Assembly (NCBI RefSeq): GCF_030758955.1
Contig: NZ_CP132360.1
Span: 1,115,674 to 1,179,673 of the forward strand
Source: Agrococcus beijingensis
GTDB lineage: Bacteria; Actinomycetota; Actinomycetes; Actinomycetales; Microbacteriaceae
Length of the DNA stretch: 64,000 bases
Direction of reading: 5' to 3'
Shown: positions 1 to 12,932 of the stretch, piece by piece
Layout of the letters: each line of letters starts with the position of its first letter
Position numbering within the stretch: the stretch's first letter is position 1
The notes under the pieces: generated by a model
Told to the model about the DNA's origin: nothing
The model's database searches: none
What the model saw: only the letters and a program-made list of their open reading frames with translations
Translations under genes and position numbers: made by a program

Positions 1-84
1 GAGTGATTACGTTACACGGGGCCGGGCGCCTGGCCCCAAATCGCGTGCATCCCGGGCGTGTCTCCGCAGAACGGCGCGGCAGAC
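1..84. other. Non-coding edge of window
   Basis: No coding frame is supported here. A short GC palindrome (GGGGCC...GGCCCC, about 18-37) is visible on the sequence downstream of tyrS, followed towards base 1 by an AT-richer patch that contains TAACGT on the minus strand. It could be promoter sequence for a gene outside the window, but this cannot be tested here. Confidence 0.3.
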
Positions 85-116
85 GAGGAACGGGGGCCCG
101 AGGGCCCCCGTTCCTC
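85..116 (-). terminator. Terminator hairpin after tyrS
   Basis: A perfect 15-bp inverted repeat (85-99 against 102-116, centre GA) directly follows and overlaps the tyrS stop codon. It is very GC-rich and lacks a clear U-tract, as is common for actinobacterial terminators. Confidence 0.75.
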
Positions 117-1446
117 ACGCGCGAATCGCTCCGGCATCCGTGCCGGCCTCGACACCGGCGTCGACACCGGCGAGCGTCTTCTTGCCGCGCCGCAGCACGG
201 CGTATCGGCCGTGCAGGAGTCGGCCCTCCAGCGTGGCGGCGGGGTCGTCGATGCGCTGGTTGTTCACGGAGACACCGCCCTGCGCGATCGCGCGCCGGGC
301 ATCGGAGAGCGAGTCGACGAGTCCGGTCTCCTGCAGCAGCTGCAGCACCGGGGCGTCCGGGGTCGCGGTCGCCTGCTTGTCGAGCGAGGCCACTGCAGCA
401 GCGAGCGTCCCCTCCCCCAGCGCGTCGAGATCGCCGGCGCCGAAGAGCGCCTCGGAAGCGGCGATCGCCTGCTGCGTCGCCTCGCTGCCGTGGATGAAGG
501 TCGTCGCCTGGAACGCCAGCTCCTTCTGCGCCTCGCGTCGGAACGGCGCCTCCGCCGTCGCCCGCGCGAGCTGCTCGATGCGCGCCGACGGCAGGAAGGT
601 GAACGACTTCAGCAGCTGGATCACGATCGCGTCGTCCTGGTTGAGCCAGAACTGGTACATCGCGTAGGGCGTCGTCAGCTGCGCGTCGAGCCAGACCGCG
701 TTCCCCTCGCTCTTGCCGAACTTCTTCCCGTCGGCGTCGGTGATCAGGGGTGAGCCCAGCGCGTGGGCGTGCACGCCCTCCGCCTTGCGGATCAGCTCGG
801 TGCCGGCGGTGAGGTTGCCCCACTGATCGCTGCCGCCGAGCTGCATGATGCAGCCGTAGCGCAGGAAGAGCTCGCGGAAGTCGAGCCCCTGCAGCACCTG
901 GTAGCTGAACTCGGCGTAGGAGATGCCCTCATCGGACTCCATGCGCGAGGCCACGGCATCCTTGCGCAGCATGGTGCCGACGCGGAAGTGCTTGCCGATC
1001 TCGCGCAGGAAGTCGACGGTCGACATCGGCGCCGTCCAGTCGAGGTTGTTCACCAGCTCGACCCGGTTGTCGCCCTCGGCCAAGAGGAACCGCAGCATCT
1101 GGTCGCCCAGGTAGGTCACCCACTCTGCGACGGTCTCGCGCTCGTTCAGCTGGCGCTCGGCGGTCGGCTTCGGGTCGCCGATCAGGCCGGTCGAGCCGCC
1201 GACCAGCGCGAGCGGCCGGTGACCGGCCAGCTGCAGGCGGCGCATGATGATCAGCTGCGCCAGGTTGCCCAGGTGCAGGCTCGGCGCGGTCGGGTCGAAG
1301 CCGCAGTAGAAGGTGATCGGCTTGCCGCCCAGCAGGAACCGGAGCGCCTCGGGGTCGGTGGAGACGTGCACGCTGCCGCGATACTGCAGCTCGTCCCAGA
1401 CATTCGGGAACGCCGGGTCGAGCTGGATGGGAGCGAGTTCGGTCAC
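115..1446 (-). CDS. tyrS: Tyrosine-tRNA ligase
   Basis: TyrS charges tRNA-Tyr with tyrosine in the cytoplasm. The 443-residue protein has the class I signature HLGN at residues 58-61, the KFGKS loop at 242-246 and a C-terminal S4 RNA-binding domain (about 375-435), followed by a short Ala/Gly-rich tail (GVDAGVEAGTDAG). Length fits bacterial TyrS. The start is GTG with the -10 element TAGGTT six bases upstream, so the mRNA is probably leaderless. It follows argH by 19 bases and may be partly read through from the arg operon, but has its own promoter-like element. Confidence 0.97.
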   Translation of the reverse strand: MTELAPIQLDPAFPNVWDELQYRGSVHVSTDPEALRFLLGGKPITFYCGFDPTAPSLHLGNLAQLIIMRRLQLAGHRPLALVGGSTGLIGDPKPTAERQLNERETVAEWVTYLGDQMLRFLLAEGDNRVELVNNLDWTAPMSTVDFLREIGKHFRVGTMLRKDAVASRMESDEGISYAEFSYQVLQGLDFRELFLRYGCIMQLGGSDQWGNLTAGTELIRKAEGVHAHALGSPLITDADGKKFGKSEGNAVWLDAQLTTPYAMYQFWLNQDDAIVIQLLKSFTFLPSARIEQLARATAEAPFRREAQKELAFQATTFIHGSEATQQAIAASEALFGAGDLDALGEGTLAAAVASLDKQATATPDAPVLQLLQETGLVDSLSDARRAIAQGGVSVNNQRIDDPAATLEGRLLHGRYAVLRRGKKTLAGVDAGVEAGTDAGAIRA

Positions 1447-1452
1447 CCGTCG

Positions 1453-1458
1453 AACCTA
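1453..1458 (-). promoter_or_regulatory. -10 element of tyrS (leaderless type)
   Basis: TAGGTT on the minus strand, six bases before the GTG start; no convincing -35. Confidence 0.55.
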
Positions 1459-1465
1459 TCGAACC

Positions 1466-4794
<3,329 letters not shown>

Positions 4795-4805
<11 letters not shown>

Positions 4806-5982
4806 ATGCCGAGTTCTCGTGCACGTAGTCGTGGGTGAGGTCGTTGGTGCGGATGGTGGCGGTCGCGTCACCGGCGTTCAGGTCGATGACGATGTGGGTC
4901 GCCCGGGGCGTCAGGTCGACCTCCTCGCGGGGGCGATCCGGCGTGCCGGCGTGGCAGACGCGCACCCCGTTGAAGGTGACGTCGACGTCGTACGGGTCGA
5001 ACGACGCATCCGTCGTGCCGATCGCCGAGAGCACCCTCCCCCAGTTGGGGTCGTTGCCGAAGATGGCGGCCTTGAACAGGTTGGAACGAGCGACCGACCG
5101 GCCGACGACCACTGCCTCGTCCTCGCTGGCAGCCTGTCGCACCTCGATCGCGATCGCGTGCGTCGCGCCCTCGGCGTCGGCCTGCAGCTGGTGCGCGAGT
5201 TCGTCGCAGAGCGCCGTCACGGCGGCGGTCAGCGTCGCCTCGTCGGGCCGCGCGCCCGAGGCGCCGGAGGCGAGCAGCAGCACCGTGTCGTTCGTCGACA
5301 TGCAGCCGTCGGAGTCGAGCCGGTCGAAGGTGACGCGCGTCGCGGCGCGCAGGGCGCGGTCGAGCACATCGGCGTCGACGTCGGCGTCGGTGGTGAGCAC
5401 CACGAGCATCGTGGCGAGGCCCGGTGCGAGCATGCCCGCGCCCTTCGCCATGCCGCCGATGGTGAAGCCGTCACCCTCGACGACCGCCTGCTTCGGCACC
5501 GAGTCGGTGGTCATGATCGCCTGGGCGGCCCGCAGGCCCGCCTCGGCGTCGGCGCCGGCGGCCTCCCCGGGACCGTGCGCCAGCGCATCCGCCGCGAGGT
5601 CGACGCCGCGGAGGACCGCCTCGCGGAACGCCTCGCCGCCCTCGCCGATGAGGCCCGTCGAGCACACCTGCACCTCGACCGCGCCGATGCGCAGCCGCTC
5701 GGCGACGCGCTCGGCGGTCTGGTGCGTGGTCTGGAATCCGAAGGCGCCGGTGAAGCAGTTCGCCCCGCCGGAGTTGAGAATGACGGCGCGGGCGCTGCTG
5801 TCCTGCATCGCCTGCTCGCTCCAGAGCACCGGGTTGGCCTTGGCGCGGTTCGAGGTGAAGACGGCCGCGGCGCTCGTGCGCGGGCCGTCGTTCACCACCA
5901 GCGCGACGTCGAGGCCGCCGGAGGACTTCAGGCCAGCGGCGACGCCGGCCGCGCGGAAGCCGGCGGCGGCGGTCACGCTCAC
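4795..5982 (-). CDS. argJ: Glutamate N-acetyltransferase / amino-acid acetyltransferase ArgJ
   Basis: ArgJ moves the acetyl group from acetylornithine to glutamate; some members also use acetyl-CoA. The 395-residue protein contains the autoprocessing region around [13 protein letters not shown], where the precursor is cleaved before the Thr of ATML, and the C-terminal block NPNWGR seen here as NDPNWGRVL. The start is GTG with a four-base GTGA overlap to argC. Whether it is mono- or bifunctional cannot be told from sequence. No argA was seen in the window. Confidence 0.95.
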
Positions 5983-7025
5983 GGGGCGACCCCGTCGACC
6001 GGCAGGCCCAGCTGCTCGTCGAAGCCGAGCGCGATGTTGGCCGACTGGATCGCGGCGCCGGCGGTGCCCTTGCCGAGGTTGTCGATCGCGGCGATCATCA
6101 CGACGCGGCGCGCGGCCTCGTCGACGCCGACACCGATGTGCACCGAGTTCGAGCCCAGCACGTCGGCGGTGCGCGGGAACGCGCCGGCCGGCAGCACGTA
6201 CACGAAGCGCTCGTCGCCGTAGGCGCTCAGCCACGCGCCGCGCACCTGCTCGGCGGTCGCGTCGCCGACCAGCGGCGCCGTGACGGTCGCGAGGATGCCG
6301 CGCGACATCGGCACCAGCACGGGCGTGAAGGAGTGGAGCACCTCGCCGGCACCCGCGTTGCGCAGGTTCTGCGCGATCTCGGGGATGTGGCGGTGCGTGC
6401 CGCCGACGCCGTACGGCGTGGCGGAGCCGGTGAGCTCGGAGGCGAGCAGGTGCGTCTTGGCCGCACGGCCCGCGCCGGAGGAGCCGACCGCCAGCACCGA
6501 CACGAGGCCGGTCGGGTCGATGACGCCGGATGCGATGCCGGGCGCGGCCGCGAGGGTCACGGCGGTCGCGTTGCAGCCGGGCACCGCGATGCGGCGGGCC
6601 GCGCGCAGCTCGCGGCGCTGCCGGCCGCCGTCGGCGAGGATCAGCTCGGGCATGCCGTAGGGCCAGGTGCCGGCGTGCTCGGTGCCGTAGTACTGCAGCC
6701 AGTCGGCGGCCGCCTCGAGGCGGTGGTCGGCGCCGGCGTCGACGACCAGCACGTCGTCCGCCAGCTGCGCGGCGATGCCGCCGGAGTGGCCGTGCGGGAG
6801 CGCCAGGAAGACGACGTCGTGGCCGGCGAGCACCTCGGCGGTGGTCTCCTGGAACGTCAGGCTGGCAAGGGATCGCAGGTTCGGGTGCACGGAGACGAGG
6901 GGCTGCCCGGCGTTGGCGTGCGCCGTGACGGTGCGCACCTCCAGCTCGGGGTGCAGGGCGAGCAGCCGGAGCAGCTCGCCGCCCGCGTACCCGCTCGCGC
7001 CTGCGACGGCGACGGAGAGGCTCAT
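5979..7025 (-). CDS. argC: N-acetyl-gamma-glutamyl-phosphate reductase
   Basis: ArgC reduces N-acetylglutamyl phosphate to the semialdehyde with NADPH. The nucleotide-binding GASGYAGGE lies at residues 9-17 and the catalytic cysteine is Cys151 in VPGCNATAV. 348 residues is typical. It is the first gene of the arg cluster. TAGCCT lies six bases before the ATG. The intervening GGAGGC resembles a ribosome-binding site but would leave a spacer of only one base, so leaderless transcription is more likely. Confidence 0.97.
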   Translation of the reverse strand: MSLSVAVAGASGYAGGELLRLLALHPELEVRTVTAHANAGQPLVSVHPNLRSLASLTFQETTAEVLAGHDVVFLALPHGHSGGIAAQLADDVLVVDAGADHRLEAAADWLQYYGTEHAGTWPYGMPELILADGGRQRRELRAARRIAVPGCNATAVTLAAAPGIASGVIDPTGLVSVLAVGSSGAGRAAKTHLLASELTGSATPYGVGGTHRHIPEIAQNLRNAGAGEVLHSFTPVLVPMSRGILATVTAPLVGDATAEQVRGAWLSAYGDERFVYVLPAGAFPRTADVLGSNSVHIGVGVDEAARRVVMIAAIDNLGKGTAGAAIQSANIALGFDEQLGLPVDGVAP

Positions 7026-7031
7026 GCCTCC

Positions 7032-7037
7032 AGGCTA
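7032..7037 (-). promoter_or_regulatory. -10 element of argC operon (leaderless type)
   Basis: TAGCCT on the minus strand, six bases before ATG. No ArgR-type operator palindrome was recognised around it. Confidence 0.55.
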
Positions 7038-7048
7038 CTCGGGGCGGA

Positions 7049-7717
7049 TCACTCGATGTGCCGCTGGGGCTCGACGGCGAAGCGCACCTCGACGGCGGCG
7101 CGCACCTCGAGCTCGCCCGCCTCGAAGGAGATGGCGGCGCCCGAGTCGGCCGCCTCCATGGCCATCGTCGCCATGCGCGACTTGGGGCTCGGCGGCATCG
7201 GCGGCATCGTGCCGGGCTCCTGGATGGCCGCGATCACCGGGGTGCCCAGGCCCGCGGCCGCGGCGTAGTCGCCTGCGCGCTCGACCGCGTCGGCGATCGC
7301 GCGCGTGCGGGCGGCCTTCGCGCGCTCGCGCTCGGTCTCGTCGGAGAGCGACCACTGGATGCCGCCCACCTCGTGCGTCTGGTGCAGCCCGACCCGGCCG
7401 ATCCAGCTGCCGAGCGCATCGAAGTCGCGGAAGCGCACCGTCACCGCGGCCGCCGCGGTGTAGACCGAGCGCCGCGGCTGCCCCTCGCCGACCCACTCCT
7501 CGTGGTGCGAGATCCAGACGCGGTCGGCGTGCCAGGACTCCGCGGCTCCGGCCTGCTCGTGCGCCTCGGCGTCGGTGACGAGCCGCTCGTGCGCCTCGGC
7601 CACCGCGTGCATCGCCGCCTCGGGGCTGGGCGCGCTCCAGCGCGACTGCACCGTGACCGTCGCCCGCTCCGCGCTCGCGCGCTCGAGAGCCGAGCCGCAG
7701 ACCGTGATCTCCACCAT
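7049..7717 (-). CDS. SIMPL (DUF541) domain protein
   Basis: A 222-residue protein beginning MVEITVCGSALERA and matching the SIMPL/DUF541 layout, with a conserved beta-rich N-terminus and alternating helices. No signal peptide is visible, unlike many SIMPL proteins that are exported, so it is probably cytoplasmic. The ATG at 7717 is preferred because TAGCAT, which overlaps the pheT stop codon, sits seven bases upstream. The biochemical function of the family is unknown. It lies between pheST and the arg operon on the same strand. Confidence 0.8.
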   Translation of the reverse strand: MVEITVCGSALERASAERATVTVQSRWSAPSPEAAMHAVAEAHERLVTDAEAHEQAGAAESWHADRVWISHHEEWVGEGQPRRSVYTAAAAVTVRFRDFDALGSWIGRVGLHQTHEVGGIQWSLSDETERERAKAARTRAIADAVERAGDYAAAAGLGTPVIAAIQEPGTMPPMPPSPKSRMATMAMEAADSGAAISFEAGELEVRAAVEVRFAVEPQRHIE

Positions 7718-7724
7718 GCGGCGG

Positions 7725-7730
7725 ATGCTA
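7725..7730 (-). promoter_or_regulatory. -10 element of SIMPL gene
   Basis: TAGCAT, minus strand, seven bases before ATG; its TAG is also the stop codon of pheT. Confidence 0.45.
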
Positions 7731-10211
7731 CTCGCGCAGCCTGGCCCCATGCCGGTCGGCGGCGACGGCGAGGCCCGCGAGCTTCGCCTCCGACGCCTCG
7801 CCGGCGGTGAGCGTGCGATCGGCCGCGCGGAAGCGCAGCGCGAAGGTGAGCGACTTCTCGCCCTCCCCCAGCCCGGCTCCGCGGTAGTCGTCGACGAGCG
7901 CGATGTGCTCGAGCAGGGCGCCGGCGCCGTCGCGGACGGCGCGCAGCACGTCGCCGGCCGGCGCCTCGAGCGGCACCACCACCGAGAGGTCCTGCGTCGC
8001 GGCCGGCACCGGCGCGATCACCTGGGTGTCGAGGCCGACGCGGGCGGCCGCCAGCAGCGCCGACAGGTCGAGCTCGGCGACCGCGACGCCGCGCGGCAGG
8101 TCTGCATCGGCCGCGACCGAGGGCAGCAGCTCGCCGGCGACGCCGACGACGGCCGACCCGAGCAGCAGCTCGGCGGTGCGGCCGGGGTGCAGCCACTGCC
8201 GCTCGCCCTGGCGCACGTCGAGCTCGAGCCCGAGCGTGCGGGCGATGCGCTCGGCCGCCTCGATCGCGTCGGCGAGGCCGAAGCGCTCGGCCGCGCGGCC
8301 GGGCTGCTTGCGCACCCGCTCGCCCACCAGCACGACGGCCGCGTGGTCGGGCTGCGCGGGCAGTCGGTCGAGATCCTCCAGCACCGCGTCGGAGGGGCGC
8401 TCCGCGGCTCCGGGCAGGTCGTCGGTGCCCTGGCCGTCGACGGCGACGAACACGCGGCCGAGCTCGAACAGGGCGAGATCGGTGAGGCCCCGGCCGAGGT
8501 TGCGGTGCGCGGTGTCGAGCATGCTCGGCACGAGCGCCGTGCGCATGAAGGGGCGCTCGCCGTCGAGCGGGTTCTCGAGCCGCACGGGCTCCGCTCCCGT
8601 CATGCGCGCCTGGCGCTCCGTCGCGAACGGCGCGACCAGCAGCTCCGTGAGGCCGTTCGAGGCGAGGGCGTCGGCGACGCGACGGCGCAGCGACTGCGCA
8701 CGCGTGTAGCCGCGCCCGGGCGGGGCGACCGGCAGCACCGAGGGGATGCGGTCGAAGCCCACGATGCGGGCGATCTCCTCGACGAGGCCCTCGCGGTCGA
8801 CGAGGTCGGGGCGCCACGTCGGCGGCGTCACCATCCACGCATCCGCGCCCTCGTCGACGGTCGCGCCGATCGAGACGAGCGCGTCGCGCGCCTCGTCGTC
8901 GGTGTAGTCGGCGCCCATCAGGGTGCGCCAGAAGCCGACCGGGATGGTGATCGGGCGCATCTCGGGCACGCCGCCGACCTCCGCGCCGAAGGTGTCGAGC
9001 GTGCCGCCGGCGAGCTCGACGAGCAGCTGGGCGACGCGGGCGGCCGCGGCGTCGGCGACGGCCGGGTCGACGCCGCGCTCGTAGCGCTTCGACGCCTCTG
9101 AGATCAGCTTGTGGCGGCGCGACGAGCGGCCGATCGAGACGGCGTCGAACGTCGCCGCCTCGATGAGCACGTCGGTCGTCGACGCATCCATCTCGGTCTC
9201 GGCGCCGCCCATGACGCCCGCGATGCCGATGGCACCGCGGTCGTCGGTGATCAGCAGGTCCTCCACGTGCAGCGCGCGGTCGACGCCGTCGAGCGTGGTG
9301 ATGCGCTCGCCTGCGCGGGCGCGGCGCACCGCGATGCCGCCGCGGATCTTCGCGAAGTCGTAGCCGTGCGTCGGCTGGCCGAGCTCGAGCATCACGTAGT
9401 TGGTGATGTCGACGCCGAGCGACACCGAGCGCATGCCCGCCAGCCGCAGCCGCGAGACCATCCACGCCGGCGTCTCGCGCGACTGGTCGATGCCGCGCAC
9501 GACGCGCACGATGAATCGCGAGCAGCCGACGCTGCCGCGGATCGGCGCGTCGTCGTCGATCGAGAGCGAGAAGCCGGATGCGTCCCGCACGTCGAGCGCG
9601 GCCCGTGCGGTGTCCGCCGGGTCGCGGAACGCCTGGCCGGTCGCCGAGGCGAGCTCGCGCGCGACGCCGCGGATCGACAGCGCGTAGCCGCGGTCGGGCG
9701 TGACGTTGATCTCGACGGCCTGGTCGTCCAGACCCAGCAGCGACAGCGCATCCGCCCCGACCTCGCCGGGGATGCCGAGCTCGTCGAGCCGCATGATGCC
9801 GTCGTGGTCGTCGCCGAGGCCGAGCTCGCGCTCGGAGGCGATCATGCCGTCGGAGACGTGGCCGTAGGTCTTGCGGGCCGAGATCTCGAAGTCACCGGGC
9901 AGCATGGCACCCGGCAGGCTCACGACGACGCGGTCGCCGGCGACGAAGTTCAGCGCGCCGCAGACGATGCCGCGCACGCCGCCGTTGGCCTCGCCGACGT
10001 CGACCTGCGCGTAGCGGATCGTCTTGCCGTTCTTCTGCGGCTCCTCGACGAACTCGAGCACACGGCCGACGACGATCGGCCCGCGCAGCTCGCCGCCGTG
10101 CACCGCCTCCTCCTCGAAGCCCACGCGCACCAGCTGCTCGTGCAGCCAGGCGGCGGTCTCCTCCTTCGGCAGCTCGACGTGCTCAGCCAGCCATGACAGC
10201 GGGATCCGCAT
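7728..10211 (-). CDS. pheT: Phenylalanine-tRNA ligase beta subunit
   Basis: PheT is the beta chain of the alpha2-beta2 enzyme that charges tRNA-Phe; it carries the editing site and the anticodon-binding domain. The 827-residue protein starts MRIPLSWLAEHVEL, then shows the tRNA-bind OB fold (about 40-155), the B3/B4 editing and B5 domains and the C-terminal FDX-ACB domain. The ATG overlaps the pheS stop by one base (TGATG), so translation is coupled. Length and domain order are normal. Confidence 0.97.
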   Translation of the reverse strand: MRIPLSWLAEHVELPKEETAAWLHEQLVRVGFEEEAVHGGELRGPIVVGRVLEFVEEPQKNGKTIRYAQVDVGEANGGVRGIVCGALNFVAGDRVVVSLPGAMLPGDFEISARKTYGHVSDGMIASERELGLGDDHDGIMRLDELGIPGEVGADALSLLGLDDQAVEINVTPDRGYALSIRGVARELASATGQAFRDPADTARAALDVRDASGFSLSIDDDAPIRGSVGCSRFIVRVVRGIDQSRETPAWMVSRLRLAGMRSVSLGVDITNYVMLELGQPTHGYDFAKIRGGIAVRRARAGERITTLDGVDRALHVEDLLITDDRGAIGIAGVMGGAETEMDASTTDVLIEAATFDAVSIGRSSRRHKLISEASKRYERGVDPAVADAAAARVAQLLVELAGGTLDTFGAEVGGVPEMRPITIPVGFWRTLMGADYTDDEARDALVSIGATVDEGADAWMVTPPTWRPDLVDREGLVEEIARIVGFDRIPSVLPVAPPGRGYTRAQSLRRRVADALASNGLTELLVAPFATERQARMTGAEPVRLENPLDGERPFMRTALVPSMLDTAHRNLGRGLTDLALFELGRVFVAVDGQGTDDLPGAAERPSDAVLEDLDRLPAQPDHAAVVLVGERVRKQPGRAAERFGLADAIEAAERIARTLGLELDVRQGERQWLHPGRTAELLLGSAVVGVAGELLPSVAADADLPRGVAVAELDLSALLAAARVGLDTQVIAPVPAATQDLSVVVPLEAPAGDVLRAVRDGAGALLEHIALVDDYRGAGLGEGEKSLTFALRFRAADRTLTAGEASEAKLAGLAVAADRHGARLRE

Positions 10212-11257
10212 CAGATCACCATCCCGAACTGCTCGGTGAAGCGCACATCGCCCTCGATCATGTCGCGCATGTCGTCGAGCTGGTACCGGAACTGCAGGGT
10301 GCGCTCGACGCCCATGCCGAACGCGAAGCCCGAGTAGACCTCGGGATCGATGCCGGCGGCGCGCAGCACGTTGGGGTTGACCATGCCGCAGCCGCCCCAC
10401 TCGACCCAGCGCGGCCCGCCGCGCATGCCGGGGTGCCAGACATCCATCTCGGCGCTCGGCTCGGTGAACGGGAAGTAGTTGGGCCGCAGGCGGATCTTCG
10501 CCTCGTCGCCGAACATGATGCGCGCGAGGTGCTCGAGGGTGCCGCGCAGGTTGGCCATGGTGATGCCCTTGTCGACGGCGAGGCCCTCGATCTGCGTGAA
10601 GACCGGCAGGTGCGTCGCGTCGATGTCGTCGGTGCGGTAGACGCGGCCGGGGGCGACGATGTAGATGGGCAGGTCGCGCGTGAGCATCGAGCGCATCTGC
10701 ACCGGGCTGGTCTGCGTGCGCAGCACCATGTGGCGATCAGCCGGCGCGACGTAGAAGGTGTCGGACTCGCCGCGCGCCGGGTGGTCGGGGTCGACGTTCA
10801 GCGCGTCGAAGTTGAACCACTCGTGCTCGAGCTCCGGGCCCTCGGCGACCTCCCAGCCCATGCCGACGAACACGTCGCTCATCTCGTCGACGAGCATGCT
10901 GAGCGGGTGCCTGCCTCCCGCGGCGCGCAGCCGCGGCAGCGCCGTCACGTCGACGCGCTCGGCCTCGAGCTGCGCGGCCTCCTCGACGGCGACGAGCTGC
11001 GCCTGCCGCTCGGCGAGCGCCTCGGCGACGCGGGCGCGGCCTGCGCCGATCGTCTGGCCGGCAGCCTTGCGATCCTCGGGCGCGAGGTCCCGGAGTGAGG
11101 CGTTCAGGGCCGAGAGCTCGGAGCCCTGGCCGTTGTGCGCGGCCTTCGCGGCTTGCAGGTCGGCGGTCGTCGCCGTGGTCTCGATCGCGGCGAGCGCCGC
11201 GGTCACCGCGGCGTCGACGCGCGCGCCGAGATCGGCAGATGCATCGGGAGGTGTCAC
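10211..11257 (-). CDS. pheS: Phenylalanine-tRNA ligase alpha subunit
   Basis: Catalytic alpha chain of phenylalanyl-tRNA synthetase. The 348-residue protein has an N-terminal coiled coil (about 1-90) and the class II core with HPLSMLVDEM, the motif 2 region and the C-terminal GMGVERTLQFRY motif 3. GTG start; TAGGAT lies six bases upstream, fitting a leaderless transcript covering pheST. Confidence 0.97.
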   Translation of the reverse strand: MTPPDASADLGARVDAAVTAALAAIETTATTADLQAAKAAHNGQGSELSALNASLRDLAPEDRKAAGQTIGAGRARVAEALAERQAQLVAVEEAAQLEAERVDVTALPRLRAAGGRHPLSMLVDEMSDVFVGMGWEVAEGPELEHEWFNFDALNVDPDHPARGESDTFYVAPADRHMVLRTQTSPVQMRSMLTRDLPIYIVAPGRVYRTDDIDATHLPVFTQIEGLAVDKGITMANLRGTLEHLARIMFGDEAKIRLRPNYFPFTEPSAEMDVWHPGMRGGPRWVEWGGCGMVNPNVLRAAGIDPEVYSGFAFGMGVERTLQFRYQLDDMRDMIEGDVRFTEQFGMVI

Positions 11258-11263
11258 TCGATG

Positions 11264-11269
11264 ATCCTA
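11264..11269 (-). promoter_or_regulatory. -10 element of pheST (leaderless type)
   Basis: TAGGAT on the minus strand, six bases before the GTG of pheS. Confidence 0.5.
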
Positions 11270-11283
11270 CCGGCGTGCTCGGG

Positions 11284-12228
11284 TCAGCCTCCGCCGCCGT
11301 CGCCGACTCCCGCACCCCTGATGCGTGTGATCTCCGCCTGCGGATCCTGCAGCTGTCGGATCGTCTGCGTCGGCAGCTGGATCGCCTCGGTGGCCGAGCC
11401 GTCGAGGTTCCCGCCGCCGCGGCGCGGTCGCTGCAGGCGCCGGGCGAGCACCCGCACGAGCCACGACAGCGTCAGGTTGATCGCGAGGTAGATGGCCAGC
11501 ATGACGAAGAACATCGACAGCGCGTAGGGACCGCCCTGGCGGTCGTAGAAGTCGACGAGCTGACGGCCGATGCGGATCAGCTCGGGCGAGCCGACGATGT
11601 AGCCGAGCGACGTGTCCTTCAGCAGCACGATGAACTGGGCGAGGATGATCGGCAGCATGATGCGGAACGCCTGCGGCAGCTCGATCGCGAGCGTGGTGCG
11701 CAAGGGCGTCAGGCCGATCGCGAGCCCGCTCTCGCGCTGCCCCTTCGGCAGCGACTTCATGCCGGCGCGGAGCGCCTCGCCGATGATCGCGCCGTTGTAG
11801 ACGATGAGCGCCCAGACGACCGCCCAGTAGGCGCCGGTCGAGAAGACGATGAAGATGAACAGCATCATCAGCAGCACGGGCATGCCGCGGAAGAACTCCA
11901 GCACGACGGTGACCGGGATGCGCACCCAGGGCGAGAGGGCATTGCGCAGGATCGAGAGGATCACGCCCAGCACGAGCGCGCCGGCCGCCGCGATGCCCGC
12001 GATCGAGAGCGTCGTGCCGAGCCCCACGAGCAGGCCTCGCGCGCCGATCCACGTGGCCGGCTGCAGGAAGATGTCCCATCGGTCCTGGTAGAAGGCACCG
12101 CCGAGCCACAGCTGGTAGGCGGCGAGCGCGAGCGACACGACCGCGACGACCGCGAACACGATCGAGAGGATGCGCGAGCGCCGGATGGCGCTGGGGCCGG
12201 GGGCGTCGAAGAGTACCGAGCCGCTCAT
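11284..12228 (-). CDS. Amino-acid ABC transporter permease (GluD-like)
   Basis: Inner-membrane permease of a polar amino-acid (His/Glu/Gln) uptake system. The protein (314 residues) has a first membrane span at about 20-42, then the HisM-type core with the EAA loop seen as EALRAGMKSLPKGQRESG. The C-terminal 60 residues are polar, Pro/Gln/Thr-rich and probably cytoplasmic. The ATG overlaps the preceding permease stop (ATGA). The order ATPase-binding protein-permease-permease is that of the corynebacterial gluABCD glutamate transporter; the substrate is inferred, not shown. Confidence 0.9.
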   Translation of the reverse strand: MSGSVLFDAPGPSAIRRSRILSIVFAVVAVVSLALAAYQLWLGGAFYQDRWDIFLQPATWIGARGLLVGLGTTLSIAGIAAAGALVLGVILSILRNALSPWVRIPVTVVLEFFRGMPVLLMMLFIFIVFSTGAYWAVVWALIVYNGAIIGEALRAGMKSLPKGQRESGLAIGLTPLRTTLAIELPQAFRIMLPIILAQFIVLLKDTSLGYIVGSPELIRIGRQLVDFYDRQGGPYALSMFFVMLAIYLAINLTLSWLVRVLARRLQRPRRGGGNLDGSATEAIQLPTQTIRQLQDPQAEITRIRGAGVGDGGGG

Positions 12229-12872
12229 CGCTGCACGCTCCACTTGCGCTCGAGGTGGTCGACGAGCTGGCCGAGCGGCACCGTGATCAGGAGATAGCTG
12301 AACGCGATGCCCACGAAGATCTCGAGCGCCTGGTCGCCGTACACGTTCGACAGGCGCTGCGCGACCGAGACGAGCACGAAGACGAAGAAGCCCATCGCCA
12401 CGGAGGTGTTCTTCACCAGGGCGATGATGACGTTGATGAGCGGCGGCAGCACACTGCGGAACGCCTGCGGCAGCACCACGAGCGTCATCGTCTGGCCGAA
12501 GCCGAGGCCGATCGACCGCGACGCCTCGGCCTGGCCCATGGGCACGGAGTTGATGCCCGAGCGCACTGCCTCGGCGAAGAACGCGCTCGTGTAGTAGGTG
12601 AGCGCGAGGATCGCGCCGATCTGGAAATCGAGGATGATGCCGAGCTTCGGGAGCACGAAGGCGGTGAAGAAGAACACCAGCGTCAGCGGGGTGTTCCTGG
12701 CGACCTCCGTCCACACGGTCGCCACCACGCGCAGCGCCGCGACCGGCGACACGCGCATGCCGGCCAGCAGGATGCCGATCGGCAGGCCGATGAGCGTCGT
12801 CGCGCCCGTGAGCAGCAGGGTGGCCAGCATGCCCTGCAGCCAGAGCGGGCCGTTCTCGAGAAGTGCTTGCAT
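12225..12872 (-). CDS. Amino-acid ABC transporter permease (GluC-like)
   Basis: First permease of the pair, 215 residues with about five membrane spans. The conserved EAA loop appears as EAVRSGINSVPMGQAEASRSIG, which contacts the ATPase. Normal length for HisM/GluC proteins. It starts 78 bases after the binding-protein gene; a strong hairpin in that gap could lower its expression relative to the binding protein. Translationally coupled to the second permease. Confidence 0.92.
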   Translation of the reverse strand: MQALLENGPLWLQGMLATLLLTGATTLIGLPIGILLAGMRVSPVAALRVVATVWTEVARNTPLTLVFFFTAFVLPKLGIILDFQIGAILALTYYTSAFFAEAVRSGINSVPMGQAEASRSIGLGFGQTMTLVVLPQAFRSVLPPLINVIIALVKNTSVAMGFFVFVLVSVAQRLSNVYGDQALEIFVGIAFSYLLITVPLGQLVDHLERKWSVQR

Positions 12873-12890
12873 CAGTCCCTCATCCGGTCA

Positions 12891-12921
12891 CCGGATGCGG
12901 GGGGCGAGCCCCCGCATCCGG
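12891..12921 (-). terminator. Intercistronic hairpin between binding protein and permeases
   Basis: 13-bp perfect stem (12891-12903 with 12909-12921), five-base loop GCGAG. It lies after the binding-protein stop and before the permease start, so it probably acts as partial terminator or 3' mRNA stabiliser, favouring excess binding protein. Confidence 0.65.
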
Positions 12922-12932
12922 GTCACGGGTGT

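Noticed and set aside
1..60. Promoter of an rRNA operon or tRNA gene beyond tyrS
   Set aside because: TAACGT and a GC palindrome are suggestive, but no RNA gene sequence is inside the window and the -35 spacing is poor.
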